Positions 8,208 through 16,767 of a DNA stretch of 64,000 bases are shown here, piece by piece. Every line of letters starts with the position of its first letter. The stretch's first letter is position 1. The translations under genes were made by a program, and so were the position numbers. The DNA comes from Thermodesulfovibrionales bacterium (GTDB lineage: Bacteria > Nitrospirota > Thermodesulfovibrionia > Thermodesulfovibrionales > SM23-35). The notes beneath the pieces were generated by a model. That model saw nothing but the letters and a program-made list of their open reading frames with translations, searched no databases and was not told the origin of the DNA. The stretch spans positions 147,252-211,251 of the forward strand of contig JAVHLL010000001.1 of NCBI GenBank assembly GCA_031082155.1, in the 5' to 3' direction.

Positions 8208-10522
8208 TGCATTGTTTCCTCGCATTCCTTGCCGGTGTTCTGCTGTTTTCTCTGTTTGCATATTTCCCGTGTGCAACCGCATTTATTCTTTTTTGTATCG
8301 TCCTTACCCTCCTCGGAAAAAGAAAATATCTTGTCATCCCTGTCCTGGTCGCCGGGATTCTCTACGCGTTCATACGATGCGGCCCCGCTATTGAAATATC
8401 CTGCAGCAATGACCGGTATTCTGCACAGGGGATTTTTACCACCTTTCCCGTAAGGACAAAAAGCGGGCTGATCAGACAGAGTTTTCTGATAGAACGGGCA
8501 GAGAATCAACGCACCGGTGAACCAGCCAACGCGCTCACGGGAAAGGAAATTATGATACTTGCCGGTGAAGGTTCCAGTCCATATACCGAATATCTTGCGG
8601 AAATCCGGATTTCCGGTATCGGAACGCACCGGAATCCCGGTGAATATGGGGAACAGCCTGTGATTGCATATCTTGCCGCAATCTCCGGGCCGGGAAGCAC
8701 AAAGGAACCGCTCTTTGCGCATATCCAGGAATTCCGGTACCGGGTTAATGAATACCTTACGGGAAGATTCGACCGGGAGACAGGGGCGTTTCTTGCATCG
8801 GTTACGACAGGAGAACAGGCGTACATCGACGAAGCGGTGAGAGATGCCTTCAATACGACCGGCCTTACCCATATCCTCAGCATTTCAGGGAGCCACTTCG
8901 GCCTCTTCTCGGTTGTTCTGTATACCCTCTTCCGCATGCTTATCGCCCTGCTGCCCTACAGAGCACTGCAGCGGATAACCCTCTTCCTGACCCCTTCCCA
9001 GGGGGCTGCGATCCTCTGCTTCCCTTTCGTCCTTGCCTATCTCGGCATCTCAGGGGCGAGCATCCCTGCAATACGGTCTTTCATAATGATCACTTTCTTT
9101 CTTTTGGGGCTGATTATCGGGAAAAAGAATTCCTGGCTCGTCGCCCTGGTTTTTGCAGCGGTTCTCCTTGTTGTTTGGAACACCGAAACCATTTTCAGCC
9201 TTTCATTCCAACTGTCATTCATTGCGGTATTGTGTATAGGGTTTTCCATGAAGATGGGCAAGCATGGAGAAGAAGAGGAGAGAAAGCCATTCCGTTCTCT
9301 CAGGAACGCCGGAATGATTACCCTGGCAGCATCCATCGGCACCGCGCCGCTGGTGGCATACCATTTCCATTATTTCTCAATCATCGCGCCTGCAACAAAT
9401 CTCCTCATCGCACCGCTTATCGGTTTTCTCATCATACCGCTCTCGGTATTCTCAGCGTTCCTGTTTCCGGTCACCGGGGATTTTATCTTTGCTCCGGTGC
9501 TTGCACCGGTCACCGGGTTTCTGCTCTCTCTTGTGAAACTCACTGCACGGATGCCATACGCAGATATCCCGGTGCCGGCTTTCCCGCCTGTCCTTCTTCT
9601 CCTCTTTTATGCAGGGTTTGCGGTGTTTCTTTTATTTAGACAGAGAAGATGTCTGTTCATACTCCCCTTCATCCCTTTCCTGCTCTATGGACTTCTTTCT
9701 CTTACAGGAAGCGACGGGATAAAGATTACGTTCCTCGACGTGGGGCAGGGAGATTCGTCGGTGCTTGAACTGCCGGACGGGAAAACGATCGTCATAGATA
9801 CCGGGAAAAGCGGGAGAGAGACGGCCTCCTACCTCAGGTACAGGGGGAAAAGGACAGTTGACGCCCTTGTGCTTACCCATGTCCATCCCGACCATACCGG
9901 AGGGCTCGGATATCTGGGAGAAAGAATAGATATCATGGAGATATGGTACAACGGGAGAATGAAGCTTCCGGAGGGTATAGCGCATATCAGCCAACGGGCG
10001 TTGGAGCGTGGAGATGTGCTCGAAGGCGATGGCTATACCATACAGATACTTCACCCCTATGCTGAATTTTATTCTTCTCAGCGGAGCGGGTATGTTGAGG
10101 CAAACAATGATTCGCTCGTGTTGAAAATTTCCGGTCATCGTGCATTCCTCTTCTCAGGCGATATCGAACAGGAGGCTGAAGAGAATATTCTGCAGCTCGG
10201 CGGATGGCTCCGGAGCGATGTACTCAAGGTGCCGCATCACGGAAGCAGGAATTCTGCGCACGGTTCACTTTTCAGGGCCATTTCTCCGGCTGCAGCAGTC
10301 ATCAGCGCGGGGCGCTGCAATTCTTTCGGTCATCCCCATCAGGAAATGCTCGCCGCCCTTGAGGGCATTTCTGTATACAGGACAGATATGGACGGCGCGG
10401 TGAGGATGGAAGATTGCCCTGACGGTCTGCGCATCAGCACATACAGGGATTTCCAGATCCGGAGGGTCACCGGGTTCTCAGAGGAACTGAAAAACATGAA
10501 AGCACTTTTCACGACATGGTGA
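8207..10522 (+). CDS. comEC: ComEC/Rec2 DNA-uptake channel protein
   Basis: This 771-residue multi-spanning membrane protein has the full ComEC order: N-terminal hydrophobic helices and a DUF4131-like soluble part, a Competence domain with many helices (TGLTHILSISGSHFGL near residue 218), and a C-terminal metallo-beta-lactamase domain with LTHVHPDHTGG near residue 555 and VPHHGS later. ComEC carries single-stranded DNA across the inner membrane during transformation. The ATG overlaps the last base of glmM, so it is probably in the same transcript. No other competence genes are in the window, so competence itself is not shown. Confidence 0.92.
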   Translation: MHCFLAFLAGVLLFSLFAYFPCATAFILFCIVLTLLGKRKYLVIPVLVAGILYAFIRCGPAIEISCSNDRYSAQGIFTTFPVRTKSGLIRQSFLIERAENQRTGEPANALTGKEIMILAGEGSSPYTEYLAEIRISGIGTHRNPGEYGEQPVIAYLAAISGPGSTKEPLFAHIQEFRYRVNEYLTGRFDRETGAFLASVTTGEQAYIDEAVRDAFNTTGLTHILSISGSHFGLFSVVLYTLFRMLIALLPYRALQRITLFLTPSQGAAILCFPFVLAYLGISGASIPAIRSFIMITFFLLGLIIGKKNSWLVALVFAAVLLVVWNTETIFSLSFQLSFIAVLCIGFSMKMGKHGEEEERKPFRSLRNAGMITLAASIGTAPLVAYHFHYFSIIAPATNLLIAPLIGFLIIPLSVFSAFLFPVTGDFIFAPVLAPVTGFLLSLVKLTARMPYADIPVPAFPPVLLLLFYAGFAVFLLFRQRRCLFILPFIPFLLYGLLSLTGSDGIKITFLDVGQGDSSVLELPDGKTIVIDTGKSGRETASYLRYRGKRTVDALVLTHVHPDHTGGLGYLGERIDIMEIWYNGRMKLPEGIAHISQRALERGDVLEGDGYTIQILHPYAEFYSSQRSGYVEANNDSLVLKISGHRAFLFSGDIEQEAEENILQLGGWLRSDVLKVPHHGSRNSAHGSLFRAISPAAAVISAGRCNSFGHPHQEMLAALEGISVYRTDMDGAVRMEDCPDGLRISTYRDFQIRRVTGFSEELKNMKALFTTW

Positions 10523-10602
10523 ACGGGAAGGGGCAGGGAGCACCCGCTCGTGGTAGAATATCCTTGAAGGTTGCAATAAACTGTGGAGAAGGATACTGAT
10601 AC

Positions 10603-11610
10603 ATGGAGGAACTGAAGAGGAAACTCATTCTTGCTTCGCTCTTTATAATTTGCGCTGTTGCCTTTGGTACTGCGGGGTACATGATTGTCGAGGCATGGAA
10701 CTTTTTTGATTCCCTGTATATGACGATCATAACCCTCACCACGGTCGGCTACAGAGAGATTCATATGCTTTCCCGCAACGGACAGATCTTTACGATCGTC
10801 CTCCTTATCGTGGGAGTAGGGACGGTCTTTTATACGCTTGGCATCGGCGCCAAGCTTATTATCGAGGGTGAATTGTATGAAATATATGGGAGGAAGAGAT
10901 TGGAAAAGAGACTGATGCAATTAAAGGACCATTATATCGTCTGCGGGTATGGGAGGATGGGGAAAATCATCGCACGGGAACTAAAACACAAGAAGTTACC
11001 GTTTTCTATCATTGAAAAGAATGATGTCCTGCTTGATTCGGATGAAAGAACGGAAATGCTGATTATCCAGGGAGACGCAACAAAAGATGAACTTCTCAAG
11101 AAAGCCGGGATCGAGAGAGCAAAGTGCCTGATATCCGTTCTGCCGACAGATGCAGAGAATCTCTATGTAGTGCTGAGTGCACGGGGGTTGAGTCCCGACC
11201 TCCTTATTGTGGCGAGGGCCGGTGAAGAAGGTTCTGAACAGAAGCTCCTCAGGGCGGGGGCCGACAGGGTCGTGTCCCCGTATCATATCGGTGGACTGAG
11301 GATTGCGCATACGGTCTTGAAGCCCGCGGTGGTGGATTTTATCGAGTTTGCCACCAGGAGCGGCAACATCGACCTGCAGATGGAAGAGATCACCATTCAG
11401 CAAGGCTCCGGGCTGGCGGGACAGAGCCTGGATCAATGCGGGATAGGGAGGGAACTTGGTATTATCATTGTTGCGATAAAGCAGGTGAACGGCGGGATGA
11501 AATTCAACCCGACGTTCCGCACCATGATAGAAGCAGGCGATACCCTGATCGCGGTAGGGGAGACTACAAAACTGTTAGTCCTCGAACGGCTGGCCGAGAA
11601 CGGTAAATAA
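10603..11610 (+). CDS. Potassium channel with RCK (TrkA-N/TrkA-C) domains
   Basis: The 335-residue protein has two membrane helices (about 8-28 and 66-86) around a pore loop, a Rossmann RCK_N domain beginning VCGYGRMGKI near residue 112, and an RCK_C/TrkA-C domain from about 250. The selectivity filter reads TTVGYRE (46-52) where canonical channels have TVGYGD; I believe this variant recurs in one bacterial subfamily, but ion selectivity is not certain from sequence. GAGAAGG provides a good ribosome site. It follows comEC by 80 bp on the same strand. Since RCK_C domains are known c-di-AMP targets in Firmicutes, its place behind cdaA is suggestive. Confidence 0.88.
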   Translation: MEELKRKLILASLFIICAVAFGTAGYMIVEAWNFFDSLYMTIITLTTVGYREIHMLSRNGQIFTIVLLIVGVGTVFYTLGIGAKLIIEGELYEIYGRKRLEKRLMQLKDHYIVCGYGRMGKIIARELKHKKLPFSIIEKNDVLLDSDERTEMLIIQGDATKDELLKKAGIERAKCLISVLPTDAENLYVVLSARGLSPDLLIVARAGEEGSEQKLLRAGADRVVSPYHIGGLRIAHTVLKPAVVDFIEFATRSGNIDLQMEEITIQQGSGLAGQSLDQCGIGRELGIIIVAIKQVNGGMKFNPTFRTMIEAGDTLIAVGETTKLLVLERLAENGK

Positions 11611-11655
11611 CAATACCTTAGCCTATCGTGTCTTATGGCACTAAGGAGTTCATAA

Positions 11656-11796
11656 GTAAAGCCAGATTTATTGATAAACAACCTTGGCAAACTTCTGTCA
11701 TTCCGGCTTGTCCGGAATCCTTCTTCAGTACAGGGTTGCAGTGTTTATTTGCAAGAAAGATTCCGGACAAGCCGGAATGACAACAAGAGGCTTTAC
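11656..11796. repeat. Interspersed inverted-repeat element, copy B
   Basis: Nearly perfect 30-bp arms at 11696-11725 (tgtcattccggcttgtccgg...) and 11753-11782 enclose a 27-bp centre, and an outer locus-specific pair GTAAAGCC/GGCTTTAC lies at 11656-11663 and 11789-11796. The inner arms are related to the elements at 306-427 and 59761-59913. It fills much of the 297-bp gap before lysS, which is otherwise empty apart from the lysS leader. Confidence 0.75.
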
Positions 11797-11907
11797 AAAT
11801 GTTCTCATTGGTAAATTGAAGAATAAAAAGGGTTAGTTCCCTGGTTCTTGTGGTATCATATCTGAGCAATTATTTCAGACAGAATTTTTAAAGCAGAACG
11901 CTGATAT

Positions 11908-13383
11908 ATGGAAGAAATCAACGAGCTTATCGCACAGAGGATCAAAAAACTCGAAGACCTGCGTGAATTAGGGATAGACCCCTTCGGCGGTTCTTTCTTT
12001 GCCGATGACCATGCAGAAGACCTCCACAGGAAATACGGAGATGCGTTGAAGGAATCTCTCGCAGCCGACCCTGTTGGCTGTTCACTTGCCGGAAGAATAA
12101 TTGCCATGCGCGACTTCGGCAAAGCGGCATTTGCGCATATCCAGGATACAACGGGGAAGATACAGGTGTATTTCAAGAAAGAGTTCCTCGGAGAGCAATA
12201 CACACTCCTGAAAAAAACCGATATCGGGGACATCGTCGGCTTGAAGGGAAACCTTTTCCGGACGAAGACCAATGAGCTTACCGTTGAAGTCAAAGAATTT
12301 GTCCTGCTTGCGAAATCCCTGAGACCACTGCCGGAAAAATGGCATGGGTTAAAGGATATCGAGACACGGTACCGGCAGCGATATGTCGACCTGATCGTAA
12401 ATCCTGATGTAAGGAAGACCTTTATTATGAGGAGTATGATCATCAAAGCGATCAGGGATTTTCTCGAAGCCCAGGGTTTTATCGAAGTGGAGACACCGAT
12501 GATGCAGCCGATTCCGGGAGGCGCAACCGCACGGCCGTTCAGGACACACCACAACGCCCTCGACGTTGACCTTTATCTGAGGATTGCCCCCGAACTTTAC
12601 CTGAAGAGACTGCTTGTCGGCGGATATGAGCGGGTTTATGAACTGAACAGGAATTTCAGGAACGAAGGGATCTCCGTAAAACATAACCCGGAATTTTCAA
12701 TGCTCGAGTTCTATATCGCATACCGCGATTACCGGTTCCTGATGTCCCTGACGGAAGAATTGCTTTCGTTTGTCGCACAGAAGACGCTCGGCGCCCTGCA
12801 GGTGCCCTTCGAAGATACCGTTATAGATTTCACCCCGCCCTGGCCGAGAATTACCATGCTTGATGCGCTCCTTCAGCAGGGAGTCCCGCAGGAAATAGTC
12901 ACTGATCTTGAAAAGGCAAAGGTCTGGGCAAAGTCACAGAACATTGATATCCAGGACAAGATATCACTCGGAAGACTTCTCGACGAGATATTCAAGGAAA
13001 AAGTCGAACCCCTGCTGGTGCAGCCCACTTTCATTATTGACCACCCCGTTGAGCTTTCCCCCCTTGCAAAACGGAAATCTGACAACCCTGCACTTACAGA
13101 ACGGTTCGAACTGTTTATCGCTTCCAGGGAAATTGCAAACGCTTTTTCTGAGCTGAATGATCCTATGGAGCAGAAGCAGCGGTTTATGGAACAGGTGGAA
13201 GCAAAGTTAAAGGGGGATGAAGAAGCTCATTTCATGGACGAAGACTTCGTAAGAGCTCTTGAATACGGCATGCCTCCTGCGGCAGGAGAGGGTATCGGAA
13301 TAGACAGACTGGTGATGCTCCTCACCAATTCACCGTCTATCAGAGACGTCATTCTGTTCCCGCAACTGAAGCCGGAGCAGTAG
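11908..13383 (+). CDS. lysS: Lysyl-tRNA synthetase, class II
   Basis: LysS charges tRNA-Lys. The 491-residue protein has an N-terminal OB-fold anticodon-binding domain (about residues 55-145) and a class II catalytic core, with motif 2 FRNEGISVKHNPEFSMLEF and motif 3 GEGIGIDRLVMLL close to the C-terminus. Length is typical of bacterial LysS. A candidate -10 (TATCAT) lies about 60 bp upstream. lolC follows after 70 bp. Confidence 0.96.
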   Translation: MEEINELIAQRIKKLEDLRELGIDPFGGSFFADDHAEDLHRKYGDALKESLAADPVGCSLAGRIIAMRDFGKAAFAHIQDTTGKIQVYFKKEFLGEQYTLLKKTDIGDIVGLKGNLFRTKTNELTVEVKEFVLLAKSLRPLPEKWHGLKDIETRYRQRYVDLIVNPDVRKTFIMRSMIIKAIRDFLEAQGFIEVETPMMQPIPGGATARPFRTHHNALDVDLYLRIAPELYLKRLLVGGYERVYELNRNFRNEGISVKHNPEFSMLEFYIAYRDYRFLMSLTEELLSFVAQKTLGALQVPFEDTVIDFTPPWPRITMLDALLQQGVPQEIVTDLEKAKVWAKSQNIDIQDKISLGRLLDEIFKEKVEPLLVQPTFIIDHPVELSPLAKRKSDNPALTERFELFIASREIANAFSELNDPMEQKQRFMEQVEAKLKGDEEAHFMDEDFVRALEYGMPPAAGEGIGIDRLVMLLTNSPSIRDVILFPQLKPEQ

Positions 13384-13453
13384 AAAATAAATGCAAAATA
13401 CTCAGTGATCAATTTGCAATAATCAATACTAAATTTGAATTGATACTTCACCC

Positions 13454-14683
13454 ATGAACTTTCCTTACCAATTGTTTATAGCCCTCAGATATCTGAGAAC
13501 CAAGAAAAAGCACAGGGGTATTTCGGTGAACACCCTGATATCTGTCGGGGGTGTTGCTGTCGGTGTCATGGCACTTCTCGTCGTTCTGTCGGTGATGAGC
13601 GGATTCCATGAGGACCTTCAGAAGAAGATACTCGGGGTGAATGCGCATATTGTTATCCTCAGCTTTAAGGGCACCATATCCGATTACCATGCGGTGATGG
13701 ACCGTCTCGGGGAAGAAAAGGAGATCGTGTCCTCCTCTCCCTTTGTGCTCGGACAGGTCATGGTGTCTTCAGGGAAACGCGCGCATGGCGTTTTCCTCAG
13801 GGGGATAACCCCGGAGACGGAAATACATACTACGGAATTAACACGCCATATGAAAGAAGGGAGTATCGAAAACCTGAGCAAAAAGGGCGATATGCCGGGA
13901 ATCATAATCGGGAGGGAACTATCAAGCAGTCTTGGCGTATTCCAAGGCGATGTCATCAACGTATTATCTCCGATTGGAAAGATAGGCCCGCTCGGCATGC
14001 TCCCGAAAATAAGACAGTTCAGGGTAGCGGGTATTTTCGAAATCGGCATGTTCGAATATGACTCGAACCTCGTACTTACCCATTTGAGTGCGGCACAGGA
14101 TTTTTTCGACATGAAGGACGAAGTGACCGGCGTTCAGCTGAAACTGGATGATATTTATACAGCTGCCTCGGTGAGGGAGAAATTACAGGACAAATTCTCT
14201 TTCCCGCTTTATGCGCGGGACTGGATGCAGATGAACAAAAATCTTTTCTCCGCGCTGAAACTGGAAAAGTTTGCAATGTTTGTTATCCTTATCCTCATCA
14301 TCCTTGTCGCATCATTTAACATAGTAAGCAACCTGATAATGAACGTCATCGAGAAGAAAAGGGAGATAGCCATACTCAAGGCCATGGGTGCGACTGACAG
14401 AGGGATTATGGCCATTTTCATGCTTCAGGGGTTTGTTATCGGCCTGGTCGGAACGATTATCGGTGTGGTGAGCGGATATCTCCTCAGCTATGTTCTCAAT
14501 ACGTACCAGATCATCAAACTTCCCGCGGATGTCTATTACCTGAGTCATCTGCCTGTAAAAATGAGCTTCTCAGATTTTGCGACCGTATCCCTTTCCGCGC
14601 TCATCATCAGTTTCCTCGCAACGATTTATCCTGCATGGCAGGCGGCAAGACTTAATCCAGTGGAGCCTTTGAGATATGAATAA
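13454..14683 (+). CDS. lolC: LolC/LolE-type lipoprotein-releasing permease
   Basis: This is the inner-membrane subunit of the Lol transporter that extracts lipoproteins from the inner membrane for delivery to the outer membrane. The 409 residues have the MacB/LolCE plan: an N-terminal helix after LRYLRTKKKHRGIS, a large periplasmic domain (about 50-260), and three C-terminal helices (FtsX-like, about 270-400) ending in YPAWQAARLNPVEPLRYE. There is one such permease gene, as in organisms with a homodimeric LolC/F rather than LolC+LolE. The ATPase lolD is 315 bp downstream, with a small gene between. The ribosome site is weak. Confidence 0.93.
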   Translation: MNFPYQLFIALRYLRTKKKHRGISVNTLISVGGVAVGVMALLVVLSVMSGFHEDLQKKILGVNAHIVILSFKGTISDYHAVMDRLGEEKEIVSSSPFVLGQVMVSSGKRAHGVFLRGITPETEIHTTELTRHMKEGSIENLSKKGDMPGIIIGRELSSSLGVFQGDVINVLSPIGKIGPLGMLPKIRQFRVAGIFEIGMFEYDSNLVLTHLSAAQDFFDMKDEVTGVQLKLDDIYTAASVREKLQDKFSFPLYARDWMQMNKNLFSALKLEKFAMFVILILIILVASFNIVSNLIMNVIEKKREIAILKAMGATDRGIMAIFMLQGFVIGLVGTIIGVVSGYLLSYVLNTYQIIKLPADVYYLSHLPVKMSFSDFATVSLSALIISFLATIYPAWQAARLNPVEPLRYE

Positions 14684-14711
14684 TCAGGTGGCGACTGAAA
14701 AGGAGTAAGGT

Positions 14712-14996
14712 ATGTTCAAAGGGATATTCAGACTCATCGGCCTGGCAATTCTCGCGGTGATAATTTTTCTTGCCCTTTCCCTGTGGCAGGGGGGCAAGCC
14801 CTTCCGCTGGTTCGGCACACAATCGGAAAAGGCAGGAGAAGTCATCAATAAAAAAAGTGGAGAGATCGCGAAGGAGGCCGATAAGATAAAAGAAAAGACT
14901 GACGATATACAGGATACAACAAAAAAAGTGTCCAATGGACTCAGAAAAACAGGCGATAAGATGAAGGATATCACGGGATTAAAGAAAGAAAAGTAA
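14712..14996 (+). CDS. Small membrane-anchored coiled-coil protein, unknown function
   Basis: The 94-residue product has one N-terminal membrane helix (about residues 5-23, FRLIGLAILAVIIFLALSLW), a short FGTQSEKAG linker and then a highly charged, Lys/Glu-rich helix predicted to be a coiled coil up to the C-terminus. AAAAGGAG lies nine bases 5' of the ATG. I do not recognise the family. It is placed between lolC and lolD (28 bp from lolC, one base from the lolD start codon), so it is surely co-transcribed with, and perhaps connected to, lipoprotein release. Confidence 0.75.
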   Translation: MFKGIFRLIGLAILAVIIFLALSLWQGGKPFRWFGTQSEKAGEVINKKSGEIAKEADKIKEKTDDIQDTTKKVSNGLRKTGDKMKDITGLKKEK

Positions 14997-14997
14997 T

Positions 14998-15693
14998 TTG
15001 AATACATTTATTGAGACAAAAAACCTGAATAAATCCTTTACCACCGATGCGGGTGAAATCAAGGTGCTCAAGGAGATTGAACTTTCTATCCATGAGCGGG
15101 AAATGGTCGGGATTGTCGGTGCATCGGGTGTGGGGAAAAGTACACTCCTCCATATCCTTGGGGCGCTGGACAGGCCGACTTCAGGCGATGTCTTCTATGA
15201 GAGTACCGATGTCTTCTCCCTGGACAGATATGCCCTTGCGGCATTCAGGAACAGGACCGTAGGGTTTGTCTTTCAATTTCATCACCTCCTCCCTGAATTT
15301 ACTGCACTCGAGAACGTTATGATGCCGGGCCTTATCGGGCTGACAGGGGGCGGAGGGCTAGGTCTTGAAGAAGTGAGAAAAAACGCAGGGGACCTCCTTG
15401 CTCGGATGGGATTGTCGGGGAGAAAGCGCCACAGGCCGGGAGAACTTTCAGGCGGGGAGCAGCAGCGTGTTGCTGTTGCACGGGCGCTTCTGCTCAATCC
15501 TAAAGTTGTCCTTGCGGATGAACCCACCGGAAATCTTGATACCGCAACCGGAGAAGATCTCTTCCGGATCTTTTCTGACCTGAACAGGGAGCAAGGCATA
15601 ACCTTTATAATCGTTACCCATAATGAAACCCTTGCGCAACGCTGCCACAGAATCCTCAAGATGATAGACGGCAGACTTATAGATGGTTCTTGA
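14998..15693 (+). CDS. lolD: LolD lipoprotein-releasing ATPase
   Basis: The 231-residue ABC ATPase has Walker A (GASGVGKST), the Q-loop in FVFQFHHLLPEFTALENV, the signature LSGGEQQRVAVARAL and Walker B VVLADEPTGNLD. The HHLLPEFTALENV segment is typical of the LolD/MacB/FtsE group. It powers LolC. The start appears to be a TTG at 14998, one base after the stop of the small helical gene, so expression probably depends on coupling. Its stop lies six bases from the convergent LysR gene. Confidence 0.94.
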   Translation: MNTFIETKNLNKSFTTDAGEIKVLKEIELSIHEREMVGIVGASGVGKSTLLHILGALDRPTSGDVFYESTDVFSLDRYALAAFRNRTVGFVFQFHHLLPEFTALENVMMPGLIGLTGGGGLGLEEVRKNAGDLLARMGLSGRKRHRPGELSGGEQQRVAVARALLLNPKVVLADEPTGNLDTATGEDLFRIFSDLNREQGITFIIVTHNETLAQRCHRILKMIDGRLIDGS

Positions 15694-15699
15694 GCTTGA

Positions 15700-16605
15700 T
15701 TAAAACGGCGCGAAGAACCTGAATCCTTTGATGAAATCGCGGAATGTCCTTGCTACCATAGCCTGAGGTTCTTTTTCAAGGGTGACGAGAAAGAATTTCC
15801 TGAGGAGTTTCTTCCCCGAAAGTGGAATAAGACGGATTGAGCCTTCTTTTATCGTTTTGAAAACAGACCACTTTGAGACAAAAGCGATTCCCATCCCTGA
15901 CTGAACCATCTGGATAATTAGTTCGGGGTTGCCGAGGGTCATTGTTATGCGGAGTTTTTCCGTGTTTATTGTTAAAGCATGCATAAATTCGTCAATTACC
16001 TCCCGGATCCCGGAACCTACTTCAGGCATGATGAATGTCTGATCTCTCAGGTCGCGAATGGTTACCTGATGTTTTCCTGCAAGCTGGTTATCGTCTGATG
16101 CGATAAGAACAATCTCGTCCTCGGCAATTTCTGTTGAAAACACAGCGTCACTCCTAATGATGTTTTCAATGATTCCTGCGTCCAGATTCCCCTTGTGCAG
16201 TCTCTGGAGTATATCTTCTGAATTCGATACTGAAACATGTATCTCAACGTCGGGATAGTTCTTTGCAAAACTGTAAAAAACTTGCGGGAGAAGCCAGGCC
16301 GCTGCGGTTGTAGTCGATCCGATATGCAGGGGACCTTTCACTCTCTGCATAAGGGAATAGAGGTCGCTTTCCATTTTTTTGTATTGCATGAGGATGTTTG
16401 CAGCATGTTCATAGAAGATCTTTCCAGCGGGGGTTGGGAGGATTTTATTCCCTTTCCTGATAAGGAGTTTAACTCCGGTTTCGTCCTCCAGATTTTTTAT
16501 AAGATGACTCATGGCAGACTGGGTCACGAACTTTGCCTCGGCTGCTTTCGAGAAGCTCTTCAATTCGACAACGAGACAGAACGCTTTTAATTTATGGTCT
16601 TCCAT
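15700..16605 (-). CDS. LysR-family transcriptional regulator
   Basis: The 301-residue protein has an N-terminal winged helix-turn-helix (residues 1-65, with SFSKAAEAKFVTQSAMSHLIKNLE) and a LysR co-inducer domain (about 90-300). LysR proteins usually control the divergent neighbour; here that is the TonB receptor operon 162 bp away, with a perfect inverted repeat in the gap. The ligand is not evident from sequence; given the neighbourhood an oxyanion such as tungstate, molybdate, or a sulfur or selenium species is possible (inference). Confidence 0.9.
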   Translation of the reverse strand: MEDHKLKAFCLVVELKSFSKAAEAKFVTQSAMSHLIKNLEDETGVKLLIRKGNKILPTPAGKIFYEHAANILMQYKKMESDLYSLMQRVKGPLHIGSTTTAAAWLLPQVFYSFAKNYPDVEIHVSVSNSEDILQRLHKGNLDAGIIENIIRSDAVFSTEIAEDEIVLIASDDNQLAGKHQVTIRDLRDQTFIMPEVGSGIREVIDEFMHALTINTEKLRITMTLGNPELIIQMVQSGMGIAFVSKWSVFKTIKEGSIRLIPLSGKKLLRKFFLVTLEKEPQAMVARTFRDFIKGFRFFAPF

Positions 16606-16654
16606 GTGAGCTATTGTAAGGGGTTCAAAAAGATACTGTCAACGAATACTATGC

Positions 16655-16671
16655 ATGAAAATAATTCATGA
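16655..16671. promoter_or_regulatory. Candidate LysR operator CATGAA-N5-TTCATG
   Basis: A perfect 6-bp inverted repeat with a 5-bp centre lies between the divergent LysR and TonB receptor genes, just upstream of the candidate TonB operon promoter. Size and placement fit a LysR-type recognition site (T-N11-A style), although no footprint-type evidence exists. Confidence 0.45.
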
Positions 16672-16691
16672 AAGTAATGAAGAGAATGCAT

Positions 16692-16719
16692 TTGACTTGC
16701 ACGGCTCAAAAGATAATCA
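16692..16719 (+). promoter_or_regulatory. Candidate promoter of the TonB receptor operon
   Basis: TTGACT (16692-16697) and TAATCA (16714-16719) are spaced by 16 bp, about 50 bp before the receptor start codon and 20 bp downstream of the inverted repeat at 16655-16671. The -10 is only a fair match. Confidence 0.4.
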
Positions 16720-16767
16720 TCTATAGGGAACACCAAGGATTAAAGGAAATTCATTCAAGGAGGGATT

